A DNA stretch of 64,000 nucleotides from Alphaproteobacteria bacterium. Its GTDB lineage: Bacteria > Pseudomonadota > Alphaproteobacteria > Reyranellales > Reyranellaceae. Below are positions 34,479 through 42,904 of this stretch, piece by piece. Location of the stretch: contig JAFKFL010000031.1 of the NCBI GenBank assembly GCA_017308235.1, positions 25,021-89,020 on the forward strand, in the 5' to 3' direction. Positions within the stretch are counted from its first letter, which is position 1; the number at the start of each line of letters is the position of its first letter. The notes under the pieces are model-generated. The model made no database searches. It was not told the DNA's origin and saw only the letters and a list, made by a program, of their open reading frames with translations. Position numbers and translations under genes: made by a program.

Positions 34479-35294
34479 TCATCCTTTCGTCCAGGACGGA
34501 GCCGTCTTCTTCATGAAAGCCTCGATACCCTCGCTCGCCTCCGGCCGGCGCAGCAGCCCCACCAAACTGCGAGCAGCGTCGTCCAGGACCGAGCGATCAT
34601 CGGAAGTGGCCGTCGAGAGCACCAGGCGCTTCACAGCAGCCAGCGCCTGCGGTTCGAGCTTGAGGATATCATCGACCACCGCCTTGAGGGTCCGGTTGAG
34701 ATCGGCGGTAGTGGCGCAGATATGGCGCCCCACACCCAGGCGATACGCTTCGGCGGCATCGATCACGCGTGCCGTAACGGCGAGATCACGGGTCGCCCCC
34801 TCGCCGATACGCCGCACGATGAAGGGCAGGATCTGCGAGGGAATGAAGCCCGCCTTGGGCTCGGGCAGGCCGAACCGGGCGCTCTCATGCAGGATCACCA
34901 CGTCGGAGCAGCAGGCCATGCCGAAACCGCCGCCGACGGCCGAACCCTCGACCACGGCGACGGTCGGCTGCGGCACGTTGTTCAGCGCCATCAGGGCATC
35001 GCCGAACTGGCGATAGCTCGCGATCATCGGATCGACAGCGCCGTTGGCGGGCGGAGGCGGCATCTCGGCCATGACGGCAAGATCGCCGCCTGCTGAAAAG
35101 TGGCCACCAGCGCCGCGCAATACCAGCACCCGGCAATCGCCGTCACCTGCCACGCGTTTGAAGGCGTCTTCGAGCTCCAGCATCATCGCCTGCGTCAGCG
35201 CATTGCGCCGTTCCGGCCGATTCAGGACCAGTCGGGCCACGGCGCCATCGCGGGTCAGGGTGATGTTGGTGTAGCCGGCCATGGGCAAAGTCAT
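34479..35294 (-). CDS. enoyl-CoA hydratase/isomerase family protein
   Basis: A 271-residue crotonase-fold enzyme. Oxyanion-hole motifs are HFSAGGDLAVM and GSAVGGGFGMACCSDVV; a Glu is in FGLPEPKAGFIPSQ. It resembles hydratases of the PaaF/short enoyl-CoA type rather than HIBCH. It may begin at MAGYTNITL, four codons inside. It precedes the TauD-like gene by one base in a two-gene leftward unit and diverges from mepA. Confidence 0.9.
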   Translation of the reverse strand: MTLPMAGYTNITLTRDGAVARLVLNRPERRNALTQAMMLELEDAFKRVAGDGDCRVLVLRGAGGHFSAGGDLAVMAEMPPPPANGAVDPMIASYRQFGDALMALNNVPQPTVAVVEGSAVGGGFGMACCSDVVILHESARFGLPEPKAGFIPSQILPFIVRRIGEGATRDLAVTARVIDAAEAYRLGVGRHICATTADLNRTLKAVVDDILKLEPQALAAVKRLVLSTATSDDRSVLDDAARSLVGLLRRPEASEGIEAFMKKTAPSWTKG

Positions 35295-35318
35295 AGCAAG
35301 CGACTATCCTTGCGCAAG

Positions 35319-36170
35319 ATGAAGCGTCTCGTCATTTCGCTGATCGTGCTTTTGAGTTGCGGCGCCTTCGACTGGTCCGACGTCAAAACGCCTGCGCCAG
35401 GGCCAACGCAGTCGATCGGCTTCTATTCGGCCGGCTGCATCCAGGGCGCCAAGCCCCTTCCCTTTGACGGCATGGGGTACCAGGCGATCCGTATCAGCCG
35501 CAACCGCTACTGGGGCCAACCGGTCACCTTGCAGTTCATCGAGACCTTGGGCGCCAAGATGCATGCCGCTGGGCAGGCACCGCTTTTGATCGGCGACATC
35601 GGCCAGCCGCGCGGCGGCCCGGCACCGACCGGCCATGCCAGCCATCAGAATGGCCTCGACGCCGACATCTGGTTCGAGCGCCAGCCCGGCCCGCGCCTGG
35701 TGCCAGCCGAGCGAGAGCATCCACGCCTGCGCTCACTTGTGCCGGGCGACACGAGCATCGACGACACGGTATTCAGCCCGCAGCATGTACAGCTTCTGAA
35801 GGCTGCCGCGGAGATGCCCCAGCTCGACCGCCTGTTCGTAAATCGCTGGATCAAGGCCAGGCTCTGCCACACCGTCACCGGAGACCGGCGGTGGCTCCGA
35901 AAGATCGTGCCCTGGTATGGGCACGACGACCACTTCCATGTGAGGCTCTATTGTCCGCCCGGCAATCCACAATGCCAACCGCAGGCGGATTATGCGCATG
36001 ACGACGGCTGCGGTGAGGCGCTCGATTGGTGGTTGAAGCAGCAACCGGTCGTTTTTCCGCCCGACGATATTCCGCCGAAGAAGCCTTACCGTCCCAAGCT
36101 GCCGGCTGCATGCGCCGCTGTTCTCAGTGCGCCGTCGGAAGGCACCCCCGTCAGGACGACAGGGAATTGA
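35319..36170 (+). CDS. mepA: penicillin-insensitive murein endopeptidase
   Basis: A 283-residue LAS-type zinc peptidase that cuts D-Ala-meso-DAP cross-links in peptidoglycan. The zinc motifs are TGHASHQNGLDADIW and YGHDDHFHVRL. The start MKRLVISLIVLLSCGAF gives an export signal, consistent with periplasmic action; the frame is open upstream but overlaps the enoyl-CoA hydratase gene. The Cys pattern in LYCPPGNPQCQP suggests a disulfide. It overlaps the convergent ada-like gene by 20 bases. Confidence 0.94.
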   Translation: MKRLVISLIVLLSCGAFDWSDVKTPAPGPTQSIGFYSAGCIQGAKPLPFDGMGYQAIRISRNRYWGQPVTLQFIETLGAKMHAAGQAPLLIGDIGQPRGGPAPTGHASHQNGLDADIWFERQPGPRLVPAEREHPRLRSLVPGDTSIDDTVFSPQHVQLLKAAAEMPQLDRLFVNRWIKARLCHTVTGDRRWLRKIVPWYGHDDHFHVRLYCPPGNPQCQPQADYAHDDGCGEALDWWLKQQPVVFPPDDIPPKKPYRPKLPAACAAVLSAPSEGTPVRTTGN

Positions 36171-36729
36171 CGTACTTTAGCCTGCGTATCTCGCTCGGCG
36201 GCCGTCGATAGACCTTCGCGAATACGGTATTGAACCTTCTCAGGCTGCCGAAGCCCGCTCGCAGAGCAACCTCCGTCATCGGCAGCTTCGTCCTATCGAG
36301 CAATCTCTTCGCCCGTTGCACTCGAGCGGTTTGCGCGACCTGGAGCGGGCTGGCGCTCAGATGCTTCTGGAACAGCCGGCTGAGGTGGCGACCGCCGATC
36401 CCCAACCGCGCCGCCAGATCTTCGACGTTGCTCTCATCGAGAACTCCGTTCGCGATCAGCCGCAACGCCCGCTCCACGGTCGTGCGCGAACCCTTCCAGG
36501 CCGGCGAAAACGGAGCCGATTCGGGCCGGCACCTAAGACAGGGACGGAAGCCGGCTGCTTCCGCTGCCGCGGCGGACGGATAGAAGGCCACGTTGCCGGA
36601 TTTGGCCGGCCGAACAGGACACACCGGCCTGCAATAGATCCGGGTCGTGCGCACGCCCGTGAAGAAGCGTCCGTCATACCGCGGATCCCGACCGACGCGC
36701 GCCTTCTCGCATTCAGTGACATCAAGCAT
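36151..36729 (-). CDS. AdaA-like methyl-phosphotriester sensor with AraC HTH
   Basis: A 192-residue protein joining the Ada zinc domain (residues about 1-75) to an AraC-type HTH (about 85-190). Zinc ligands are Cys33, Cys37, Cys64 and Cys67 in RIYCRPVCPVR and FRPCLRCRPE, Cys33 corresponding to the methyl acceptor of E. coli Ada. The Ogt methyltransferase domain is absent, as in Bacillus AdaA. It should sense DNA methyl-phosphotriesters and activate repair genes, none of which is adjacent. Confidence 0.92.
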   Translation of the reverse strand: MLDVTECEKARVGRDPRYDGRFFTGVRTTRIYCRPVCPVRPAKSGNVAFYPSAAAAEAAGFRPCLRCRPESAPFSPAWKGSRTTVERALRLIANGVLDESNVEDLAARLGIGGRHLSRLFQKHLSASPLQVAQTARVQRAKRLLDRTKLPMTEVALRAGFGSLRRFNTVFAKVYRRPPSEIRRLKYVNSLSS

Positions 36730-36832
36730 TTTGTCTTCTCTGAGCCGGCCAGGGGACTGAGTCTGAATCCGGCGAGCCCGTATTGTGCACCGGTGGTATC
36801 CGGGCGTCAGCACACTGCCGAAGGCGCCTTCA

Positions 36833-37528
36833 ATGAGTGAAGAGATGCTCGACAATCCCATCTGGCATGCACTGATCGGCCCGCATCGTCCGTTCGCGAT
36901 TGGCAGCGGATCGGCGCGCCAGTATCCGCGCGACATGGCACCCTTTGCTGGCCTTCGGGACGGGTCGTCGAAAGCCTATGCCGACCTCGCGCGCGATTTG
37001 CCGGTCGGTAAGGAAGCTCGGCTCTTTCGGCTCACCGACGAGCCGCTTCCAGAAGGCTGGGAGAAGCTCGACGCGTTCCCCATTCTACAGATGGTGGCGA
37101 GGCGGATGCCAGATGCCGCCAAGGCCGATGAGGCAAAGCCGGCCATTCTTTCTCCCAATGACACCAGTGCGATGGTCGGCTTGGTGGACGTCGCCAAGCC
37201 TGGACCGTTCGGACCGCGGACGTGTGAACTGGGGCGCTATCTCGGCATTCGGCAGGATGGCAACCTGGTCGCAATGGCGGGCGAGCGTCTGCGCCTGCCT
37301 GGATACGTCGAGCTAAGTGGAATCGCGACGCATCCGCACGCAAGGGGCCGCGGCCTTGCATCGATACTGACCCGCAGCCTCATGCGCGCCGCTTTCGAGC
37401 GCGGAGAAGTGGCATTCCTTCACGTCCGCATCGGCAACCCTGCCATCACGCTCTACCAGCGGCTGGGTTTCGATATCCGATGCAAAATCTGGGTGCTGTG
37501 GCGCAAGCCAAATGGCGATGCTGATTAA
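36833..37528 (+). CDS. GNAT/FR47-like acetyltransferase
   Basis: A 231-residue acetyltransferase of the FR47-like GNAT type: a variable N-terminal half and a C-terminal GNAT core VELSGIATHPHARGRGLASILTRSL (acetyl-CoA site) followed by ITLYQRLGFDIR. The start MSEEMLDNPIW is used because earlier codons run into the ada upstream region. It is divergent from the ada-like gene. The substrate is unknown; it could modify DNA-damaging agents, but this is not supported by sequence. Confidence 0.85.
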   Translation: MSEEMLDNPIWHALIGPHRPFAIGSGSARQYPRDMAPFAGLRDGSSKAYADLARDLPVGKEARLFRLTDEPLPEGWEKLDAFPILQMVARRMPDAAKADEAKPAILSPNDTSAMVGLVDVAKPGPFGPRTCELGRYLGIRQDGNLVAMAGERLRLPGYVELSGIATHPHARGRGLASILTRSLMRAAFERGEVAFLHVRIGNPAITLYQRLGFDIRCKIWVLWRKPNGDAD

Positions 37529-37565
37529 GGCAATCGACGTCATCACAACCGGCAGGCAGTACGCT

Positions 37566-38297
37566 TTAGAGGTCGATATCGACCACCACTGGCGCATGGT
37601 CGCTGAGGCCGGCGATGCACCAGTTCTCGAAAGTACCGATTTCAACCCGAACCTTGTCGACCCAGCTCACCGGCAGGAACACGTAGTCAATGTGATAGGT
37701 CGGCCCATCCTTGATCCGATCGCGCCAATAGAGCGTGGGCACGGACTCCTCGCCATGCCGCTCACCCCGTACGGCATGCCAGGCACTCACCAGACCGAAC
37801 TTCTCCTCGAGGATCTTCACTTTGGTGGAATGGTTGATGCGCCAGCCGGGCTTGTCCCAGATCGTGTTGCTGTTGAGATCACCCGCGACGATGGCCGAGC
37901 GCGAGGTCAGGAAATCCCTGTAGCGGGACAGGCTGCGCCGCAACGGCCCCAGTTGATATTTACGGATGCCGCCGGCGCTCGCATTCTGCGCCCAGACCGC
38001 GAGTAGATTGCACGGGCTTGGCCCATCTATATGCACCGGCGCCACATAGCGCAGTGATGGGTGATAGCCATCCGCAAGCCGGGCCCTGTAGCCATTGAAG
38101 GCGAACACTGCGAGCCCTTTGTGCGGATTGCGGCCGATCCAGACTGGCTCACCCTCGATCCAGGAAGACTGCGCTCGCAGACGCAATCGCTCCGGCTCCG
38201 CGCATTCGCTGACCACCGCGATGTCCGGCTGCAGCGCCAGTAGCCCTTCGACCTTACGGTCGAGGGCCATGTTGCAGTTCCAGGCGACGATCCTCAT
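37566..38297 (-). CDS. endonuclease/exonuclease/phosphatase family protein
   Basis: A 243-residue EEP-fold protein opening MRIVAWNCNMALDRKVEGL, with the metal Glu in VVSECAEPE, VAGDLNSN as the catalytic Asp-x-Asn, and SDHAPVVVDI near the C-terminus for the Asp-His pair. These are the four standard motifs of DNase I/exonuclease III-type phosphoesterases. No signal peptide is seen. Its first codon overlaps the ABC permease stop (ATGA), so it is cotranscribed with the ABC-2 exporter. Confidence 0.9.
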   Translation of the reverse strand: MRIVAWNCNMALDRKVEGLLALQPDIAVVSECAEPERLRLRAQSSWIEGEPVWIGRNPHKGLAVFAFNGYRARLADGYHPSLRYVAPVHIDGPSPCNLLAVWAQNASAGGIRKYQLGPLRRSLSRYRDFLTSRSAIVAGDLNSNTIWDKPGWRINHSTKVKILEEKFGLVSAWHAVRGERHGEESVPTLYWRDRIKDGPTYHIDYVFLPVSWVDKVRVEIGTFENWCIAGLSDHAPVVVDIDL

Positions 38298-39091
38298 TCA
38301 CCTTGCGTCAGCAGGCTGCCGGCGCGGCGGGAAGAACGGAAGAACCAGAGGAAGACCTGGAAACCAATGACCAGGTAGACCGCCGAAAGCACGAAGGCGA
38401 GGCCCAGCAGGTGCCATTGCGCGCTGTGTTCCAGCAAGATCGAGCGCATGCCCTCGAAGACGTAGGACGTCGGCAGGACATAGGCGAAGGGCTGCAACCA
38501 GTATGGCAGCACGGAGATCGGATAGTAGACGCCGCTGATCGGCATCAGGATGAACACGGCGGCCCAGGCGAAGCTCTCGGCGCTCTGCCCGACCCGCATG
38601 ATCAGCCCCGACATGGCCAGCCCGACCGACCAGGAGAACATCTGCAGGATGAGAAAGAAGGCGATCAGCGGCAGGCCGAGACTGTAGATCGAGAAGCCGA
38701 AGAACGCCCAGGCCATCAAGGATACCGGAACCAACCCCAGCAGCGAGCGCAGGAGAGCGACGATGATGATCCCCGTCGCCATCTCCCACGAACGGATCGG
38801 ACTCACGAACAGATGGCCGAGATTGCGCGACCACATCTCCTCCATAAAAGCGATGGAGAGCGAGAGATTGCCGCGTACCACCACCTCCCACAGCAACAGG
38901 CCCGATAGCAGAATGCCCGCCGCCTGCGCCATGAACGAAACCTGCGGCCGCAGAAACTGGGTCAGGAACCCCCACATGAACATCTGCACGGCCGGCCAGT
39001 AGACCGAATCGACGAGCCGTATCACCGAGCTGCGCCAGATATGGACGTGGCGCAGGACCAGAGCATAGATTCGGTCGATCGAGCCGCTCAT
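38294..39091 (-). CDS. ABC-2-type transporter permease
   Basis: A 265-residue inner-membrane protein with six hydrophobic helices, typical of ABC-2 exporters of the NodJ/DrrB type. The region YPISVLPYWLQPFAYVLPTSYVFEGMR is the C-terminal signature of the family. The gene overlaps the ATPase gene by four bases upstream and the EEP gene by four downstream. The exported compound is unknown. Confidence 0.9.
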   Translation of the reverse strand: MSGSIDRIYALVLRHVHIWRSSVIRLVDSVYWPAVQMFMWGFLTQFLRPQVSFMAQAAGILLSGLLLWEVVVRGNLSLSIAFMEEMWSRNLGHLFVSPIRSWEMATGIIIVALLRSLLGLVPVSLMAWAFFGFSIYSLGLPLIAFFLILQMFSWSVGLAMSGLIMRVGQSAESFAWAAVFILMPISGVYYPISVLPYWLQPFAYVLPTSYVFEGMRSILLEHSAQWHLLGLAFVLSAVYLVIGFQVFLWFFRSSRRAGSLLTQGE

Positions 39092-39861
39092 TGTGCCGCC
39101 TCATTTTTGCGCAGGGACTCAAACCCGTGGCCGCGCCCGCGTGCCATGTCCAGAAACACCTGCTCCATATCCTCGCGGCCGAAGCGCTCGATCAGCTCGC
39201 GCGGACTACCTCGCTCGAAAACGCGGCCCGCCTGCAACAGCACAACATCGTCGCAGAGCCGCTCGACCTCGGACATGTTGTGCGAGGCAAGCAAAATCGT
39301 GGCATGAGTCTCAGCCTGGTAGTCCTTGAGATAGGTGCGTACCCAGTCGGCCGTGTCCGGATCGAGCGAAGCCGTCGGCTCGTCGAGCAGCAACACATCT
39401 GGCTTGTTGATCAGCGCCTTGGCGAGCGCCACACGCGTCTTCTGGCCGGCCGACAGTTTGCCGGTCTGGCGATCGAGGAATTCCGCCACCTGCATGTGCT
39501 CGGCGATCTCCTCGACGCGGCGATGCAAAGCCCGCACACCGTAGAGCCTGCCGTAGAATTGCAGGTTCTGGCGCACCGTCAGTCGATGCGGCAGGTCGAC
39601 ATAGGGCGACGAGAAGTTCATGCGAGGCAGCGCGGCGTAGCGACTGCGGAGCATGTCCACGCCCAACACATGGATCTCGCCTGCTGTCGGCTCGAGAAGG
39701 CCGAGCAGCATGGAGATGGTCGTTGTCTTGCCCGCGCCGTTGCCGCCGAGCAGACCCAGCACCGCGCCTCGCGGCACGGCGAAGGTCAGGTCATCGACCG
39801 CAACAACCTCGCCATACACCTTGCGCAAATGGCGGACATCGATGGAAGAAGCTACCGACAC
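39088..39861 (-). CDS. ABC transporter ATP-binding protein (ABC-2 exporter)
   Basis: A 257-residue ABC ATPase of the DrrA/NodI type. Walker A is LLGGNGAGKTTTI, the signature KLSAGQKTRVALAKAL, Walker B VLLLDEPTASLD, and the switch His in LLASHNMSEVERL. The signature reads LSAGQ rather than LSGGQ, a common variant in this group. It pairs with the overlapping permease gene to form a likely two-gene exporter. Confidence 0.93.
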   Translation of the reverse strand: MSVASSIDVRHLRKVYGEVVAVDDLTFAVPRGAVLGLLGGNGAGKTTTISMLLGLLEPTAGEIHVLGVDMLRSRYAALPRMNFSSPYVDLPHRLTVRQNLQFYGRLYGVRALHRRVEEIAEHMQVAEFLDRQTGKLSAGQKTRVALAKALINKPDVLLLDEPTASLDPDTADWVRTYLKDYQAETHATILLASHNMSEVERLCDDVVLLQAGRVFERGSPRELIERFGREDMEQVFLDMARGRGHGFESLRKNEAAQ

Positions 39862-39924
39862 AGTCTGTCACTCCAAGCGAAACAACGACCAACAACCAGG
39901 TTGTTCGTCCGTCCTTGCGCAAAC

Positions 39925-41136
39925 CTATAGCGCCTTCACGGCCGACTCGATGCGATCGAGCCCCTTGCTGAGACGCTCGGCGCTCGACGCGAAGCACAGA
40001 CGTATATTGCCCTGCCCGCCCGGACCGAACGCCTCGCCCGGCGCGAGGCCGACCTTATACTCTTTTGCCAGCTTCATGCAGAAGCCTAACGTGTCCGTGA
40101 TGCCGTCGACGCTGAAGAAGGCATAGAAAGCCGCCTCGGGCCGCGCGATGGTGATGCGCGGCAGGCCCGACAGGCGCTGGAACACCAGTTCGCGGCCGGC
40201 TTCGCAACGCTGCACCATTTCGGTGATGAAGGAATCGCCCTTCTCCAGCGCCACGATCGCACCGCGCTGCAGGAAGGCGGGCAAACCGGAGGTGTTGATT
40301 TGCACCAGCTTGGCGAACTGATCGCCAAGTGCCGCCGGATGCGTAAGCCAGCCGATGCGCCAGCCCGTCATTGCCCACGGCTTGGAAAAGCTGTTGAGCA
40401 CGATCAAGGGATCGTCCGGTCCCGCCTGCTCCAGGAAGGACGGCGCCACCCGCCGACCATCCGATCGCCGCTGGTAGGTGAGCCGGGCATAGACCTCGTC
40501 GGCCATGACCCAAAGACCACGCTTCTTCGCGAAGTCGAGCACGGCACACTGCTCGTCCGCCGTCATCGACCAGCCGGTGGGATTGCCGGGTGAGTTGACG
40601 AAGATCGCGCGCGTGCGCTCATCGACGGAGTCGAACAGCTTCTGCAGGTCGAGCTTCCAGCCACCCCCGGCACTGCGCTCAAGTGCGACGTACTTCGGTT
40701 CGCCATGCACCAGCTTCACCGCGGAGGTGATGTTCGGCCAGATCGGCGAAACGATGACGATATTGTCGCCGGGATCGAGCAGGAGCTGACAGACGAGCAG
40801 GATCGCCTGCATGCCGCCGGTCGTGACGCTGATGCGATCGACCGGACACTTGATGCCGTAGAGCCGTTCCGTATAGGCAGACAGCGCTACACGCAGCTCG
40901 GGTACGCCACGCTGCCAGGTATAGAAAGTCTCGCCTGCCTTCAGGCCGCCGGCCGCGGCCTCACGGATGAAAGCAGGCGTGACGAGATCGCTCTCGCCGA
41001 ACCAGAGCGGTACCACGTCGGGATCGCCGAACACCGACATGGCGACTTCCGCAATGGGCGTCTCGGGCATCCCGGCAATGAAGCCGCTCAGCCCGGAGCC
41101 AAGTCCAGGCGGTACAAAACGGGAGTTGGTTTGCAT
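39925..41136 (-). CDS. PLP-dependent aminotransferase, class I/II
   Basis: A 403-residue fold-type I aminotransferase. The PLP lysine lies in VLNSFSKPWAMTGWRIGWL, with FVNSPGNPTGWSM holding the Asn-Pro-Gly-Asn region and NIRLCFASSAERL the substrate Arg. The form is that of aspartate/aromatic aminotransferases of the AAT I subgroup. It is the first gene leftwards of an intergenic region with a 19-base tandem repeat that may carry its promoter. Confidence 0.93.
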   Translation of the reverse strand: MQTNSRFVPPGLGSGLSGFIAGMPETPIAEVAMSVFGDPDVVPLWFGESDLVTPAFIREAAAGGLKAGETFYTWQRGVPELRVALSAYTERLYGIKCPVDRISVTTGGMQAILLVCQLLLDPGDNIVIVSPIWPNITSAVKLVHGEPKYVALERSAGGGWKLDLQKLFDSVDERTRAIFVNSPGNPTGWSMTADEQCAVLDFAKKRGLWVMADEVYARLTYQRRSDGRRVAPSFLEQAGPDDPLIVLNSFSKPWAMTGWRIGWLTHPAALGDQFAKLVQINTSGLPAFLQRGAIVALEKGDSFITEMVQRCEAGRELVFQRLSGLPRITIARPEAAFYAFFSVDGITDTLGFCMKLAKEYKVGLAPGEAFGPGGQGNIRLCFASSAERLSKGLDRIESAVKAL

Positions 41137-41190
41137 GTCTTGGACCTACCCTATCGGCCAGATTTTCGCCACCCGGTCGGGCCTGACTAT

Positions 41191-41228
41191 TCTTGGCGAA
41201 ATGACCAAGTCTTGGCGAAATGACCAAG
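41191..41228. repeat. two tandem 19-base repeats with internal dyads
   Basis: The unit TCTTGGCGAAATGACCAAG occurs twice in perfect tandem (41191-41209 and 41210-41228), followed by TCTGGC, the start of a third, degenerate unit. Each unit holds CTTGG-N8-CCAAG, a small inverted repeat. It lies between the leftward aminotransferase and a rightward lipoprotein gene, a good position for a two-site operator. Confidence 0.7.
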
Positions 41229-41264
41229 TCTGGCTTATCGTTGTCCTGCATGTGGAGTTCACCG

Positions 41265-41552
41265 ATGAAGCGCCCCGCCGCTGCTTTACTGATCGTACTT
41301 CTCTCCGCCGGCTGCGTTCATGGATCGAACATGGACCAGGTGCATGCCGGCATGACGCGAGATCAGGTCTCTGCCGCGATCGGCCAGCCCGATCTCACGA
41401 CCAACACCGCCGGCCGCGAATGCGCCCAGTACACTGTCCTGAAGGATTTCTGGAGCCGGGTGCCCTGGGACATGTCCGATCCCTACTACGTCTGCTACAC
41501 CAACGGTAAGGTCGATACCTTCGGACGTGCAGCAGTCGCGAATCCGAGCTGA
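41265..41552 (+). CDS. small putative lipoprotein
   Basis: A 95-residue secreted protein. MKRPAAALLIVLLSAGC is a lipoprotein signal with lipobox LSAGC, the modified Cys being residue 17. The mature part GMTRDQVSAAIGQPDLTT resembles the SmpA/BamE-type helix-turn repeat, and it ends with a probable disulfide-forming pair (ECAQY and YVCYT). It may be anchored in the outer membrane. Its stop lies five bases before the isochorismatase-like gene. Confidence 0.8.
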   Translation: MKRPAAALLIVLLSAGCVHGSNMDQVHAGMTRDQVSAAIGQPDLTTNTAGRECAQYTVLKDFWSRVPWDMSDPYYVCYTNGKVDTFGRAAVANPS

Positions 41553-41556
41553 TCCG

Positions 41557-42192
41557 ATGACGGACGACTACCAGCGTCGCAGCTACGGCGCCATTCCCGT
41601 CGGCACCGGCCAGAAGCCGGGCATTGTCGTGGTCGATTTCCAGCTCGGCTTTACTGACGCCCAATATCCGCTGGGTGGTGCGCCGTTGGTGGTGCGGGCC
41701 GTCGAAAATACGGCCAGGCTGCTCAAGGTCGCGCGCCAGCACGGCGTGCCTGTCGCGGTCTGCAATACGGCCTATCTCAACGAGCGCGAGATGCCTTACT
41801 GGAAGATCACTGCCGTGCGCGAGACCTTCCTGCACAGTCATCCCAGTACCAAGCTCGACCCGCGCATCTACGAACCCGACTACGATCTCCAGGTCACCAA
41901 GAAGGGCCCGTCGATCTTCTTCGAGACAGGTGTCGCCAACTATTTCACCAAGGAGCGGGTCGATACGGTGATCATCACCGGCTGTAACACCTCGGGCTGC
42001 ATCCGCGGCACCGCGCTCGACAGCTTCAGCCTGCGCTATCGCACACTGGTGCCGGAGGATTGCGTGGGGGACATCGAAGAGCAGCCGCATCGCGACAACC
42101 TGCGCGACATCGGTCGGCGCTATGTCGACGTGGTCGATCTCGCCTTCTGCACCGACTTCATCGAGAGCTGGGCGCGGCGCAACAGCGGCTGA
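41557..42192 (+). CDS. isochorismatase-family cysteine hydrolase
   Basis: A 211-residue cysteine hydrolase with the expected triad: Asp27 in VVVDFQLGF, Lys at 115/116 in VTKKGPS and Cys148 in CNTSGCIRGTALD. Relatives include N-carbamoylsarcosine amidohydrolase and maleamate or nicotinamide amidases; the residues around the active site suit the carbamoylsarcosine-like group. It lies five bases after the lipoprotein gene. The start MTDDYQRRSYG was chosen for spacing. Confidence 0.92.
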   Translation: MTDDYQRRSYGAIPVGTGQKPGIVVVDFQLGFTDAQYPLGGAPLVVRAVENTARLLKVARQHGVPVAVCNTAYLNEREMPYWKITAVRETFLHSHPSTKLDPRIYEPDYDLQVTKKGPSIFFETGVANYFTKERVDTVIITGCNTSGCIRGTALDSFSLRYRTLVPEDCVGDIEEQPHRDNLRDIGRRYVDVVDLAFCTDFIESWARRNSG

Positions 42193-42212
42193 CGCGCCTG
42201 AGAGCGAGGCGA

Positions 42213-42785
42213 TCAGAACGAAGCCGTGCGCGGCGGACCGAGCGAGGCCGTGGTACCGCCGCCGCACGATTTGCGCGGCACGTTGATCGCGACCACATGG
42301 TCGGCCTTCCGGAAGCATCCCCGATGCCAGAGGCCGGAGAACACTTCTCCCGCGATGCTGGCCTTGCCAAAGCCTTGCGGCAGATCGTTGACGTAGAGGC
42401 CTTCGTAGTGGTCGGTCGCGTTCCAGTCGTAGCGGCCAAAGCCTTCGCGGCGGTTGTTGACGTAGGTTCCCTCGAAGCGGTCTATAGCTTGGCCGTGCTC
42501 GGTCCACTGCAGCACGCCGTAGCCCTGCTTTTGGCCCTTCGGACAGGCCCCGCTCCACACCGCTTTGTCATTGACCTCAGGATGCCAGTCCCACATGCGG
42601 CAACCGGTTTCCGTGTCGAGCAACCAGGTCCCCTGTTCGCAAGGAGATGTCCAGCTGATCTGCACCGAGTCGGGCTCATCGTAGGGACAATCGCTGCCGT
42701 TACCGGACACCGCGACACGTTGCGCCATGGCTGCACACGGCAAAACCGCGAGCACCACGGTCAAAACGCAAGCCGACACCCTCAT
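42213..42785 (-). CDS. secreted MORN-repeat-like protein
   Basis: A 190-residue exported protein: MRVSACVLTVVLAVLPCAAMAQ is a signal peptide. Two MORN-like units follow late in the sequence, FEGTYVNNRREGFGRYDW and YEGLYVNDLPQGFGKASI, with a less clear one before (GYGVLQW). There are several Cys residues, likely in disulfides. The start is placed after GAGGGAAAG; an in-frame ATG 21 bases earlier is possible. Function unknown; MORN motifs often bind surfaces or lipids. Confidence 0.78.
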   Translation of the reverse strand: MRVSACVLTVVLAVLPCAAMAQRVAVSGNGSDCPYDEPDSVQISWTSPCEQGTWLLDTETGCRMWDWHPEVNDKAVWSGACPKGQKQGYGVLQWTEHGQAIDRFEGTYVNNRREGFGRYDWNATDHYEGLYVNDLPQGFGKASIAGEVFSGLWHRGCFRKADHVVAINVPRKSCGGGTTASLGPPRTASF

Positions 42786-42904
42786 CTTTCCCTCGTCCCG
42801 CCCCACCCCGGCGAACGCGCATTCTACGCGCTTCTAGAGGGAAGCGGCGGTACAAAGTTGCGACCATGTTAGGATTCGGCGGTCGGGGCGTTGGAGGGCT
42901 TGCC

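Noticed and set aside
41191..41228. CRISPR array
   Set aside because: Only two directly adjacent units without spacers and no cas genes nearby.
41395..42558. 387-codon frame on the minus strand
   Set aside because: It lies opposite the lipoprotein and isochorismatase-family genes, whose motifs are clear.
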